64,000 nt of DNA from Comamonas sp. KCTC 72670 (GCA_014656495.1 BNCN01000007.1:186001-250000); one strand, 5' to 3'. Counted from the first letter of the stretch, positions 45,101-53,469 are shown. The notes: generated by a model not told the origin, from the letters alone. Program-made: numbers and translations.

Positions 45101-47278
45101 GGCTTCGAGACGACCTGCTCGGCGATTCTCACGCATGTCGAGAGCGCGCTCGTGGACTCCGCGGATGCGCTGGAGCAGAGCCTCCGCGCCTCCAAGGCCC
45201 AGCTCGATTGCGACATCCCCGTCCAGGCGCAAACGGCGGCCTCGAAGGAGCAGCCCGCCTGGAAGGGCGTGTTGGCGGTGGTGCTCATCATCGCCATCGT
45301 CATCGTGGTCGCGCTGGTGGTGGGGCCCGCGGTCATCGGCGCTGTGGGCGCCGCGGCGAGCGCGCTGGGCGCCGGGGCGGCGGCGGCGACCATTGGCACC
45401 ATCGTGGGCGGCGCCATCGTCGGCGCGGCGACGTCGGCCACCATCCAGGTCCTCAACAACTGGGCGTCGGGCGAGCGCCTCATGGCGGGCGTCGGCAAGG
45501 CCGCGCTGATGGGCGCGATTGGCGGCGTCTTCGGCGCGGGCGCGGGCGCCCTCATCCAGAACGCCGTCAAGGGCGTGGCCATGCAGTTCGTGGCCAACAT
45601 CGCCGCTGACGCGTTGCTGGAGATCGGCACCCAGCTCGTCACCGGAGAGTTCTCCTGGCAGGCGCTGGGAATGTCCGTGCTGATGTCCGTCGTCACCGGC
45701 GGATTCGGCGAGGTCCCCCGAATCAAGCGCGTCCAGCAACGGTGGATGGCTCGCGGGGCGGGCGTCGTGCCCGGCTCACGGGCCCGCACGTTCCGCGAGT
45801 CCATCGCCCCCCGCCCCACGCCGGAGAGCGACGCCGTCACGACGACGAGTCCTCGGCCCGAGACCGAGGCGGACGCGAGCACGGCGCCACGGACCGAAGC
45901 GGACGTGGAGGCCTCGGCAACGCCCCGCCCGGAGGCGACCCCAGAGGCCACCGCGACGCCGCGCACCGAAGCGGACGCGGAGACCTCCGCCGTGCCGCGC
46001 CCTGAAGCGGAGCCGGAAACCGGCTCACCGCAGCGGCCCCAAACCGAACCCGCGCCTGAGTCACCTGGCGGCACGAATCAGCGTACCGACACCGATGTGG
46101 AGCTGGACGCTCAGGCCACGGCGTCCAGCGCGCCCCACCCGAAGTCGTCTGCCAAGCCTGATTCATTCGACGACATTGAAATCAATCCCAGGGAACGCTC
46201 AAGGCAGACGGTGGGCTGGTCGGGCGACATCGACACGCCTTCCCCGAACAAGCCACATCTCGAGTTCATCAAGAGCGGCATCGACTTCATGGAGAGCATC
46301 TCCAAGGGAATGCGCGGCCGTTTGGATGACCTGCTCCACAAGGTCTATCCGAGCCAGGCCGCCGTCGTGACCGAGATCAACGCGCGACTGCAGGCGATCT
46401 CCGAGGATCCGATCATGACGAAGGACCTCGGGGAGCTCCGGAAGAACTACGAGGCGAACAAAGCGGAGATCGAACGAATCGAGGCGCTTCAGCAGGACCT
46501 TCACCTCGAGTACAGCCGACTCCAGAACAACCGGGACTGGGTCCTCACCGCCGTGCAGCAACGGGCCACCGCGAATCAGGCCAAGGCCGCGCAGGTCATG
46601 GAGGAATTGCGCGCGGCCCTCCTGGGCAGTGCGACCCCGGAAGCAACGGCGATTGCCAATGCGCCCACCCTCACCCCCGAGGGCTTGAAAACCCTCAGCG
46701 CCTATGGCCGCACCGAAGCGGACATTCGCGCGGACATCGCCGAGCACTATCGGATGACCGGCAACTCCTTGCCGGCGAACTTCGCCATCACCCGGGGCTC
46801 GAACCCCGCCGACATCCGCGCCTATTACGAGCACGCCGGGAACTCCATCAACCTTGGAAACAAGCCCTCGTCCACGCTGGTCCACCACGAAATGTCCCAC
46901 CGCATCGAGCACGTCGACGCCGACGTCTCCGCGGCGTCCAAGGCCTTCGTCGAGGCCCGCGCGCAGCGGCTCGTCCAGCAGGGGCAAGCCATCACGACCC
47001 AGCCGTTGAGTACACTCGCCCCCAATCAAGGCTACGCTTCCCACGAGCATGCCTACGACGGTGGGTTCATCGACAAGTATGTCGGCAAGGTCTACAACAA
47101 CAGCCCAGCGACCGAAGTCGTCACCATGGGCCTTGAGCGATTCAACCGGCCCGGTGCCATGGCGCAGCTCTATCGTCAGGACCCGGAGCATTTCTTCTAT
47201 GTTCTGGGCGTCATCCAGCGCACGCGAGCCCGGGCAGGACTCCCGACACCGTCCACCTCTGGCGCCTCTGGGAATTGA
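42197..47278 (+). CDS. DUF4157 eCIS effector with C-terminal zincin-like toxin domain
   Basis: A 1693-aa protein, GTG start with AGGGGGAG upstream. The N-terminal part is disordered, with CAAC-x6-CAAC (C81-C94), a possible zinc knuckle. Residues about 130-235 are the DUF4157 domain with metalloprotease signature AAHEAAHAVQQ (H188-E189-H192) and PYERQADEAADAVV; this domain marks cargo loaded into contractile injection systems. A long acidic low-complexity region and coiled coil (about 500-900) follow, then a Gly/Ala-rich hydrophobic part (about 1024-1180, VLIIAIVIVVALVVGPAVIG). Next is a Pro/Glu/Thr-rich repeat (about 1215-1300). The C-terminal 150 residues contain LVHHEMSHRIEHVD (H1564-E-M-S-H1568) and TEVVTMGLERF, as in zincin toxins. 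Translocation plus protease activity is inferred. Confidence 0.82.
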   Translation: MSRATSKSVRRNESTRPSDSSRRLESAPSERSDAGVPSFLRGRPSELSPGARSRSASASGVPRYLQGGLTSPLGPPVQAKCAACEAGSGPCAACGETNAVQLQVASGAGASRPSAMRREAHAGVKEASAPLPHYLRLQQAFGHHDLTNVKTRVGGEAALASDRMGAQAFTMGNRIAFRSPPDLRLAAHEAAHAVQQRSGVQLHDGVGHPGDPYERQADEAADAVVRGESAAPILDRVVGPSGPPVTETSPNTAPVQPFLAPYAHRLFEPRAAPSRMPRSQGPRGRATAGSRSSADGPAAQEAQTSSSSTADAGSALGAAAGPAAQALTSGPSDDTAAPPGGSEGAQTCTGGGPQNAACYSADIEEPETEPDQEPPEPAPTESQEAASSVSPDAEETDNCPIEDAIAEQAPPSAEASAPAQSTLDSTPPAAGRSEVSTEAPPTADAAATQTSDAAGGSSGAPEEAASEAARTPLDEAIATTEVQRWEAVAVHGTASASLAQAGSGAIALRSGVQFVPAQGATSEEDTRRITANARADTFFLQAANRIEDVVLLALEDIPSRVGALAETHKSAVSASMEEQKAAISASVEQARVAATVQAEGARQHVLSEHASTVSTIHSETDNAIESLRAVYDSGLMLVDEQESTTLDSVNSLYTQARVAHEALGPTVGDECVQLGEEYAQQYEGCKIHRKDSFFAGYLTDRRAEAQMKAARETAKGYRKSMVDTATKQAGEAMKGRQRDRCGVIAAARRARETLDTQYEQLVAALESSRTQAVSQAEATRDSMMASVDSAFIAELARLDRHEHDQRQSVNDTGYLQQVLIEMAAFASAASIQNAVTGAVDTLVQALSGVRDLFATQAAPEGTQLERILEQATGGLEGGLEGLVSQVELGAAGALERVDAVGSQGLEALLRLGQSSEEATAALVASFTASMGALAAGATTGFGQQRDAFTTQTQQVASNGATGLENVATGFETTCSAILTHVESALVDSADALEQSLRASKAQLDCDIPVQAQTAASKEQPAWKGVLAVVLIIAIVIVVALVVGPAVIGAVGAAASALGAGAAAATIGTIVGGAIVGAATSATIQVLNNWASGERLMAGVGKAALMGAIGGVFGAGAGALIQNAVKGVAMQFVANIAADALLEIGTQLVTGEFSWQALGMSVLMSVVTGGFGEVPRIKRVQQRWMARGAGVVPGSRARTFRESIAPRPTPESDAVTTTSPRPETEADASTAPRTEADVEASATPRPEATPEATATPRTEADAETSAVPRPEAEPETGSPQRPQTEPAPESPGGTNQRTDTDVELDAQATASSAPHPKSSAKPDSFDDIEINPRERSRQTVGWSGDIDTPSPNKPHLEFIKSGIDFMESISKGMRGRLDDLLHKVYPSQAAVVTEINARLQAISEDPIMTKDLGELRKNYEANKAEIERIEALQQDLHLEYSRLQNNRDWVLTAVQQRATANQAKAAQVMEELRAALLGSATPEATAIANAPTLTPEGLKTLSAYGRTEADIRADIAEHYRMTGNSLPANFAITRGSNPADIRAYYEHAGNSINLGNKPSSTLVHHEMSHRIEHVDADVSAASKAFVEARAQRLVQQGQAITTQPLSTLAPNQGYASHEHAYDGGFIDKYVGKVYNNSPATEVVTMGLERFNRPGAMAQLYRQDPEHFFYVLGVIQRTRARAGLPTPSTSGASGN

Positions 47279-47281
47279 GTG

Positions 47282-48031
47282 ATGTTCCGATACCGATTGG
47301 CGACCCCGCCCACATCACCGTTCGCGCGCTTCAAGAAGGACATTCTCGTCTGGCTCGAAGTCGAGTACCGAGACCAGCTTGCTCGCCTCCAGTTCGAGGG
47401 CCCCGCGCCACTCGTGAAGGAGGTTCGACATGGGCTATCGGGGGCGCCGGGCTATCGGGGCAGCGAGGTGGACGTCGACCGTCCCCTGACGGCGCTCGAC
47501 CTCTATGCGGCGATGAGCAGCGACCGCATGCGGCCATTCGAACCGAAGTTGATCGCAGGAGAGCAGGTGCTCGACCACTCCAGCCCTCCGTCTCTGACGA
47601 CCGAGGAGCTCACGCACAGCTTCGCGAGCCGCTTCGCGCGCTGGCTCGTCACATCCCTGCCAGGCCCCGCGCCGGTCCAGAGCTACGACTGGGAGTTGCT
47701 CGTCGGAGCGCTGGAAGGGACGCGCTTCGAGTGGTCCTTCTGGCGCCCCAAGCAAGCCTCTCGAGAAGAGGCCGCCAACGCCCTGGCAGGCCCCCTGAGC
47801 GCGTCGCTGGCGCATGAATCGGCACGACTCACCGGCGTGTACGAGAGCCGCCCTGTCGCGCAGCGGCTCGTCCCCCCAACGCTGACCCCCGAGGAGGCCC
47901 AGGAAGTCGCGACCGTCTTCGTCGAAGCACTCGACACCTCGGCGCCAGGGGAGGCCGGCGCCGCGGCGCTCGTCGTCCAGCTCCACGAGAAGCTCCTCGC
48001 GCTCGGACTCATGAGCCGGAGGCAGGCATGA
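47282..48031 (+). CDS. Unknown protein in the effector operon, candidate immunity or chaperone
   Basis: A 249-aa cytosolic protein, ATG 47282 three bases after the effector stop. I do not recognise a family. It begins FRYRLATPPTSPFARFKKDI, then LVWLEVEYRDQLARLQFEG, suggesting a beta-alpha fold, and has many Trp/Tyr in the first 150 residues and two helices at the C terminus (TLTPEEAQEVATVFVEALD, ALVVQLHEKLLALGLMSRRQ). No signal peptide or membrane span. The position directly after a toxin-like gene and the coupled start of the next gene suggest a role tied to the effector, either neutralising it in the producer or helping to load it. Confidence 0.6.
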   Translation: MFRYRLATPPTSPFARFKKDILVWLEVEYRDQLARLQFEGPAPLVKEVRHGLSGAPGYRGSEVDVDRPLTALDLYAAMSSDRMRPFEPKLIAGEQVLDHSSPPSLTTEELTHSFASRFARWLVTSLPGPAPVQSYDWELLVGALEGTRFEWSFWRPKQASREEAANALAGPLSASLAHESARLTGVYESRPVAQRLVPPTLTPEEAQEVATVFVEALDTSAPGEAGAAALVVQLHEKLLALGLMSRRQA

Positions 48032-49065
48032 CCTCCAGCCCGCGCGACATCCTCCAGGCCTTGCTCCAGAAGAAGGCTCGCGCGCGGGACCTTCAGCTTC
48101 GCGGCGCCGACCTGACTGGCGCACAGTTCGACGGACTGCGCGGAGACGGCTTGGACCTGAGCCAGGCCCGCCTCCACGGCGCGAGCCTGCGCGAAGCCAA
48201 ACTCTCCACCTGTTCGCTCGAGCGCGCCGTGCTCGAGGGCGCCGTGCTGGAGAGGGCGACGCTGAGGCAGTGTCGGCTCGACGGCGCCGACCTGCGGATG
48301 ACGCGACTTTCAGAAGCCCGCCTCGAGGACAGCTCCGCGCGCGGCGCGGACCTGTCCCAGGCGGACCTGCGCAAGGCGCGACTCTCGGAGACATCGTTCT
48401 CACGCGCCCTCTTCCGCGAAGCCGTCCTCGATGGCGCGGAGGGCCTGGGCGTGGAGCTCCGGGGCGCGGACCTCACGGGCGCATCGCTCGTGGACGCACG
48501 GCTGGATGAGGCGGACTTGCGCGGCGCCGACCTCACAGGGGCCAACCTGTCCGGTGGGAGCTTCCGTCACGCGGACTTCCGGGGCGCCGTTTTGGACGGA
48601 GTGAACTGGACCGGGTGCGACCGCACCGGCGCGCGCTTCGATGCGGAGGACGCCACCTCGCCGGGTTCCCCGCATAGCGAAACGAACATCCCTCCCATCA
48701 GCGCTCCCGAGCACTTCGACGCGCCCGCGATGGCCACCTGGCTCGGAAACCTGATGGACCAGGCGCTGCGCTCAGCGCCAGGCAATGCGCAGGGCACAGC
48801 CACACGCGCGCCTGAGACACCCGCTGAGTTGATACAGCTTCTTGGCGCGCTGCAGCAGGACCTTGGCGCCCGCGGCGTGGACCTTCCGGATCTGACGGCA
48901 CGCGTCCAACCCTTGCTCTCCGCCCTGGAACAGCAGGGTGATGAGCCGCCCGAGGAATGGAAGGCATTGATTGAAGCGCTCGCCCCCACGGGAATCGAGG
49001 GACGGGACGCGAGCGCGGAAGACATTGTCCGAGCCCTGCTCACACGCCTCCAGGTACCTCGTTAA
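48028..49065 (+). CDS. Pentapeptide-repeat protein
   Basis: A 345-aa protein overlapping the previous gene by ATGA. Residues about 20-200 are pentapeptide repeats (A-D/N-L-x-x), for example LRGADLTGAQFDGLRG, GADLSQADLRKARLSETSF and ADLRGADLTGANLSGGSF, forming a right-handed quadrilateral helix. The C-terminal 120 residues form a separate helical domain (MATWLGNLMDQALRSA, LIQLLGALQQDLGARGVDL). Such proteins occur in many eCIS loci and can mimic DNA or scaffold assembly. Whether it is cargo, immunity or accessory is not decided by the sequence. Confidence 0.85.
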   Translation: MTSSPRDILQALLQKKARARDLQLRGADLTGAQFDGLRGDGLDLSQARLHGASLREAKLSTCSLERAVLEGAVLERATLRQCRLDGADLRMTRLSEARLEDSSARGADLSQADLRKARLSETSFSRALFREAVLDGAEGLGVELRGADLTGASLVDARLDEADLRGADLTGANLSGGSFRHADFRGAVLDGVNWTGCDRTGARFDAEDATSPGSPHSETNIPPISAPEHFDAPAMATWLGNLMDQALRSAPGNAQGTATRAPETPAELIQLLGALQQDLGARGVDLPDLTARVQPLLSALEQQGDEPPEEWKALIEALAPTGIEGRDASAEDIVRALLTRLQVPR

Positions 49066-49077
49066 GCGTCTCCCACT

Positions 49078-49097
49078 GTCTCAACAGGTCTTGAGAC
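49078..49097. terminator. Inverted repeat after the effector operon
   Basis: GTCTCAA-CAGGTC-TTGAGAC is a perfect 7-bp stem starting 13 bases after the pentapeptide-repeat stop. It could terminate the effector operon or act as an operator for the next one; there is no U-tract. Confidence 0.4.
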
Positions 49098-49120
49098 ATT
49101 CACCCACCGCATGAGGTGAC

Positions 49121-49178
49121 TTGACTCCATATCACCATCTCGACAACATACACATACTGAAAGTCAATTCGACTTTCA
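49121..49178 (+). promoter_or_regulatory. Candidate promoter and palindromic operator of the eCIS structural operon
   Basis: TTGACT (49121-49126) is a possible -35 with only a weak -10 17 bases on (CAACAT). Downstream a perfect inverted repeat TGAAAGTC-AATTC-GACTTTCA (49158-49178) lies 38 bases before the GTG of the first structural gene. The local AT-richness is unusual for this cluster. The palindrome could be an operator or an mRNA hairpin near the start. Confidence 0.45.
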
Positions 49179-49216
49179 CCCAAGGAATGTCCACGCGGTG
49201 CGGTTGGGGGAGCAAC

Positions 49217-49810
49217 GTGGCCGGCTTTTCTGCCATCTATTCCGTAGGCGACTCACTGGTCTCCTATCTGAGACATGCCTATGAGCTGTCTCACGAGCCA
49301 GAGGGGCTGCCCACGTGCCGCTTCGAGCTCGTCCCCAGCGGAAAGATGGCGGGCAGTGAGAGCAACGCCCCGCCGGTCGAAGTTCCTGGCGTCACCCTCT
49401 TCCTCTACCGCGTCGCGGTCAACGAGCACCTGCGCAACGAGCCCCGCGCGGAAGCACCTCCGCCGCTCGCCTTGGACCTGCATTACCTGCTCACCGTCTG
49501 GGCCGAGAACGTCGACGACGAGCACCGCATCATGGCCTGGGTCATGTTGCAGCTTCACAGCCACAATGCGTTGAGCGCGTCGGACCTGTCGCCCGTGGGC
49601 GTCTGGCGCCCCGACGAGCTGGTGCAAATCATCCCGGCGGAGATTCCCCAGGAAGACATCTTGCGGATGTGGGACGCATTGCGGCGCCCCTACCGCCCTT
49701 CCGTGACGTACGTCGCTCGCGTCGTCTGCATCGACGTGCAAGGCAAACCCGCTGGACGGCCCGTGGTCGCGCGGCGCTTCGACTTCACGCGCGAGGTGCC
49801 CACGCCATGA
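49217..49810 (+). CDS. eCIS Pvc16-like DUF4255 protein (sheath terminator/cap)
   Basis: A 197-aa protein. GTG 49217 is preferred: it follows GGGGGAG by five bases and gives the family start VAGFSAIYSVGDSLVSYL. Longer frames from 49121 or 49187 lack this. Other signatures are FELVPSGKMAG, VTLFLYRVAVNEHLRNEP, LALDLHYLLTVWAENVDDEH, IIPAEIPQEDILRMWDAL and YVARVVCIDV. DUF4255 proteins cap the distal end of the tube and sheath (Pvc16/Afp16). It opens the structural operon and overlaps the next gene by ATGA. Confidence 0.88.
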   Translation: MAGFSAIYSVGDSLVSYLRHAYELSHEPEGLPTCRFELVPSGKMAGSESNAPPVEVPGVTLFLYRVAVNEHLRNEPRAEAPPPLALDLHYLLTVWAENVDDEHRIMAWVMLQLHSHNALSASDLSPVGVWRPDELVQIIPAEIPQEDILRMWDALRRPYRPSVTYVARVVCIDVQGKPAGRPVVARRFDFTREVPTP

Positions 49811-50538
49811 TGCTCGAACGCATCGAGCGCCGCGCGCTGGCCGCCATCCGCTTCCTCGACGCGGAGACACAACGCCCCCTCACGGAGCCCATCACCGTCG
49901 CGGGGCAGGGGCTGCGCTTCGCCCGGAACGCTCGCGGGCTGCATGTGGTGACGGACGCGCCGGGCTTCGCCGGCTACGCGGCGAGCTTCGAGCCGCCGGC
50001 CCCACTCCCCGCCAGCGCAGCCTTCTCCCTGGTGGCGAGCGACCCCACACGCCGCTACCTGGCCCGGCGCTTCACGCTCGATCTGCCGCGCGACGCGACA
50101 GCGCCGCCCCCGGGCCAGCCACTCCCGCCCGACTCCGTCTTTCGCCCGGTCGACGTCACGCTCTACCCGTCGCCGCTGATGCGCCCCTCCGCGCGCAGCG
50201 CCGTGGTGCGGCTCCGCGTCGTCGACGCTCACGACCGACCCCTGCCCGGCGCGCTGGTGTCGCTCGCATTGGCCGACCCGGAGCTCTCACGCTGGGGCCT
50301 GTCGAACGACCGGGGTGACGCGCTCATCCTCGTGCCGGGCATTCCCATCGCGGACTGGAGCAACCCCGAGGTCTCCATCCACTTCACCTTCACCCTGGCC
50401 GCGGCCTGGGCGGCGACGGCGGAGCCTCCCGATCCCGACGCGCTCGCCCAGGACTTCCATCCCTTGAGCAGCACCCTCGACGTCGCCGCCGGCGAAGAGG
50501 TCACCACCACCATCAAGCTCGATTGGGTCGAGCTCTGA
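49807..50538 (+). CDS. eCIS-associated beta-rich protein of unknown function
   Basis: A 243-aa protein starting at the overlapping ATGATG. Two beta-rich halves can be seen: IERRALAAIRFLDAETQRPL, GQGLRFARNARGLHVVTDAP, FSLVASDPTRRYLARRFTLD, then a carboxypeptidase-regulatory-like or Ig-like domain (VVRLRVVDAHDRPLPGALVS, LSNDRGDALILVPGIP). Proteins of this pattern are found between the DUF4255 and sheath genes in related loci, and may bind the sheath or particle surface. No motif gives a precise role. Confidence 0.65.
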   Translation: MMLERIERRALAAIRFLDAETQRPLTEPITVAGQGLRFARNARGLHVVTDAPGFAGYAASFEPPAPLPASAAFSLVASDPTRRYLARRFTLDLPRDATAPPPGQPLPPDSVFRPVDVTLYPSPLMRPSARSAVVRLRVVDAHDRPLPGALVSLALADPELSRWGLSNDRGDALILVPGIPIADWSNPEVSIHFTFTLAAAWAATAEPPDPDALAQDFHPLSSTLDVAAGEEVTTTIKLDWVEL

Positions 50539-50594
50539 ACGCAGACCAATGACGGCGCGACCGCGCGCCACGTAACGAGAAAGTGGGGGCTCGC

Positions 50595-52967
50595 GTGCCT
50601 GAATATCTCGCACCCGGTGTCTACGTCGAAGAGACGAGTTTCCGAGCCAGGTCCATCGAAGGTGTCAGCACCAGCACCAGTGGCTTCGCGGGTCCAGCGC
50701 GCAAGGGCCCCGTCTCCGGTCCCCCCTCGCTGGTGACGAGCTTCCCTGAGTTCGTGCGGCTCTTCGGCGGCCTCACGGACCTGGACCTCACCGGCACGCA
50801 GGAGGCGACCAACTATCTGGCGCACTCCGTCCGCGCCTACTTCAACGAGGGCGGTTCTCGCCTCTACGTCGCGCGCGTCTTCTCGGGGACGCCCGCCAAT
50901 GCCACCGCGCGCGCGGACGTCATCGCCAACGTGGACACGAACCTGCGCGCGCGCTTCACCGCGAGGTTCCCTGGGGGCGCGGGCAACGGGAGCATCCGTG
51001 TCCGGGAAGTGCTCGCGCCCGCCACGGTGGGCGCCATGCGGCGCGCCCCCGCTGGCAGCCTGGTCCGGCTGAACCAGACCACCGCCTCGCCCGCGCGCGT
51101 CGTGGGCACCCTGCCCCCGCCCTTCAACCTCCCCAATGGCACCACGCTCACGCTGACGTTCGATGGCAGCGACGACGTCACCGTCACCTTCTCCGGGCGC
51201 AACGCCGAGGCGGCCGCGGCGGCGGAGCTCGACCCTTCGACGACCTTCCTCGAAGCCAACCAGACGCTCACCGTCACCCTCGGGGGACAGGCCCAGACGC
51301 TCACCCTCCCCACCGACACGCCGCTGTCGCCCGCGGAGGTCGTGGACACCCTCAACCGGCAGCTCCGTGGGGGGTACGCGCGGCTCAGCGGCGCCGATGA
51401 CGCCGTGCCCGTCGGCCGCCTCATCCTGGGTACGGACGTCCGGGGGACCGGCGCCCGCATCCAGGTGTCGGCCAACCCGCAGCTCAAGCTCGACGCGCAG
51501 ACGGTCGACAACGCGGCGGACCCGCAGAGCAACGTCAGTGACCTGGGCGCGGTGTCCCTGGCGGACCTCCAGGCGCTCCTGGGCGCCGACGCCACGGTGT
51601 CCGTCGAGGACGACAAGCTCGTCATCAGCCACCCGCTGCCCGGCGCCGACCATTCGCTGGAGGTCGCCTCGGTGAGCTCCAGCGCGCTGGGCCTGGACGC
51701 GGCCACCGAGGAGCCCGGGACGGATGGCACCCCGGGCGTGACGTGGTGGCTGAAGCAGGCGGACGGCACCTGGTTCAACGGAAGCGACACCTTGCCGCTC
51801 CCGAACGACACCGCGTCGCAGTTCCAGCAGCTCCCCGGCGACAGCCAGTTCGTCTCCCTGACCGTCACGACGCAGGACGGTGACGGGCAGGAGCGGCTGT
51901 ATGAAGGGTTGGGCGTGGACCGCGCCCATCCCCGCTACCTGGGCCACGTGCTCACCGCCTCCCCCGCCACGCTCTCCGAGCAGATGGAGCGGATGTATGC
52001 GTTCGAGGCGGGCAGCGGCGTGTCCCCCTTCGCCCTGCGCGCGGCGCTGGCCGTGGGCACGTTCTCGCTCACCGGAGGCGCGGACGGGAGCGAGCCGAGC
52101 GCGGCTTCGTACGAAGACGCCTTCGAGCGGCTGGGCGGCGTGGAGGACATCTCCATCCTCGCCGCGCCGGGTTCGTCGGCCTACGCCTCGGCGCAGGCGG
52201 TGAGGCTCGGGCTCATCAGCGCCGCGGAGCGCCGCCGGGCCTACCGCATCGCGGTGCTGGACACGCCGCGCGGCTTCGGGCCACAAGACGCGCTGGCCCT
52301 CCGCGCCCAGGTGGACTCCACCAAGGCGGCGCTCTACTACCCGTGGGTCGTCGTCGCCAACCCGCTGGCCGGACCCGAGGCGGCCGATGTCCCGCGTGAA
52401 ATCGCGCTGCCACCGTCGGCGTTCCTGTGTGGCATCTACGCGCGGAGCGACATCGAGCGCGGCGTCTTCAAGGCCCCCGCGAACGAAGTGGTCCGGGGCG
52501 CGCTGCGCTTCGAGCAGGACATCCACTTCGCGCAGCAGGAGACGCTCAATCCCCAGGGCGTCAATTGCCTGCGCTTCTTCCCGGGACGGGGCTATCGCGT
52601 GTGGGGCGCTCGGACCCTCAGCTCCGACCCGGAGTGGAAGTACGTGAACGTGCGGCGCTACTTCAACTTCCTGGAGCGCTCCGTGGACGAAGGCACGCAG
52701 TGGGCCGTGTTCGAGCCCAACGGCGAGCGCCTGTGGGCCAACATCCGCGAGACGATTGGCAGCTTCCTCGAGAACCAGTGGCGCACCGGCGCGCTGCTGG
52801 GCACGGACCCGAAGCAGGCGTTCTTCGTCCGGTGTGACCGCACCACCATGGACCAGAACGACCTCGATAACGGCCGGCTCGTCTGCCTCATCGGCGTGGC
52901 GGTGGTGAAGCCCGCTGAGTTCGTCATCTTCCGCATCGGCCAGAAGACGGCGGATGCCCGGACCTAA
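50595..52967 (+). CDS. Contractile sheath protein, enlarged
   Basis: A 790-aa sheath subunit. GTG 50595 follows GGGGG and gives VPEYLAPGVYVEETSFRARS, the typical sheath N terminus. TSGFAGPARKGPVSGPPSLV and FPEFVRLFGGL are further N-domain signs. The C-terminal domain carries RYFNFLERSVDEGTQWAVFE, then FVRCDRTTMDQNDLDNGRLV and KPAEFVIFRIGQ, as in Pvc2-4 and phage sheaths. The protein is much longer than common sheaths of 350-500 aa: residues about 120-440 form an inserted block of Thr/Gly-rich strands (PFNLPNGTTLTLTFDGSDDV, LTVTLGGQAQTLTLPTDTPL). The insertion probably lies on the particle surface. Confidence 0.9.
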   Translation: MPEYLAPGVYVEETSFRARSIEGVSTSTSGFAGPARKGPVSGPPSLVTSFPEFVRLFGGLTDLDLTGTQEATNYLAHSVRAYFNEGGSRLYVARVFSGTPANATARADVIANVDTNLRARFTARFPGGAGNGSIRVREVLAPATVGAMRRAPAGSLVRLNQTTASPARVVGTLPPPFNLPNGTTLTLTFDGSDDVTVTFSGRNAEAAAAAELDPSTTFLEANQTLTVTLGGQAQTLTLPTDTPLSPAEVVDTLNRQLRGGYARLSGADDAVPVGRLILGTDVRGTGARIQVSANPQLKLDAQTVDNAADPQSNVSDLGAVSLADLQALLGADATVSVEDDKLVISHPLPGADHSLEVASVSSSALGLDAATEEPGTDGTPGVTWWLKQADGTWFNGSDTLPLPNDTASQFQQLPGDSQFVSLTVTTQDGDGQERLYEGLGVDRAHPRYLGHVLTASPATLSEQMERMYAFEAGSGVSPFALRAALAVGTFSLTGGADGSEPSAASYEDAFERLGGVEDISILAAPGSSAYASAQAVRLGLISAAERRRAYRIAVLDTPRGFGPQDALALRAQVDSTKAALYYPWVVVANPLAGPEAADVPREIALPPSAFLCGIYARSDIERGVFKAPANEVVRGALRFEQDIHFAQQETLNPQGVNCLRFFPGRGYRVWGARTLSSDPEWKYVNVRRYFNFLERSVDEGTQWAVFEPNGERLWANIRETIGSFLENQWRTGALLGTDPKQAFFVRCDRTTMDQNDLDNGRLVCLIGVAVVKPAEFVIFRIGQKTADART

Positions 52968-52985
52968 CGCAAAGGACTCGCCGCC

Positions 52986-53441
52986 ATGCCTACCCGTCCC
53001 ACGCCCTACGGCGCCTTCAATTTCGAAATCAGCTTCGACGGCACGTCCTTCGGTGGGTTCTCCGACGTGTCCGGGCTCAGCACCGAGATCACCCTCTCCG
53101 AGTACCGCGAGGGCAGCGACCCGGAGAACCACGTGCGCAAGGTGCCCGGCGCCTTCAAGACGGGCGACGTCACCCTCAAGCGCGGCGTCGTGGACTCGCG
53201 CGCCATCTGGACGTGGGTGGAGGACGTCCGCCGCAACGGTCCGCTGGGCCGCAAGGCCGCCGTCACCATCCGGCTGCTCGACGAGGCGCGCAACCCCGTG
53301 CAGTCCTGGAAGCTGGTGAACGTCACGCCCATGAAGTTCACCGGCCCCACGCTGGCCGCCAAGGGTGGCGGCGACGTGGCCATGGAAGAGCTCGTGCTCG
53401 CCGCGGAGACCGTGCGGATGGGCTTCCCGGACGTGGATTGA
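52986..53441 (+). CDS. Tail tube protein (Pvc1-like)
   Basis: A 151-aa tube subunit of the gp19/Hcp-like fold. It begins RPTPYGAFNFEISFDGTSFG, followed by FSDVSGLSTEITLSEYREG and VRKVPGAFKTGDVTLKRGVV, which are standard tube-protein signatures; the C-terminal half has VTIRLLDEARNPVQSWKLVN and MEELVLAAETV. Rings of six stack to make the channel inside the sheath that holds cargo. It lies 18 bases after the sheath gene. Confidence 0.93.
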   Translation: MPTRPTPYGAFNFEISFDGTSFGGFSDVSGLSTEITLSEYREGSDPENHVRKVPGAFKTGDVTLKRGVVDSRAIWTWVEDVRRNGPLGRKAAVTIRLLDEARNPVQSWKLVNVTPMKFTGPTLAAKGGGDVAMEELVLAAETVRMGFPDVD

Positions 53442-53469
53442 GCGGAGCACCAGGGGGAGCTCCCGGGCC

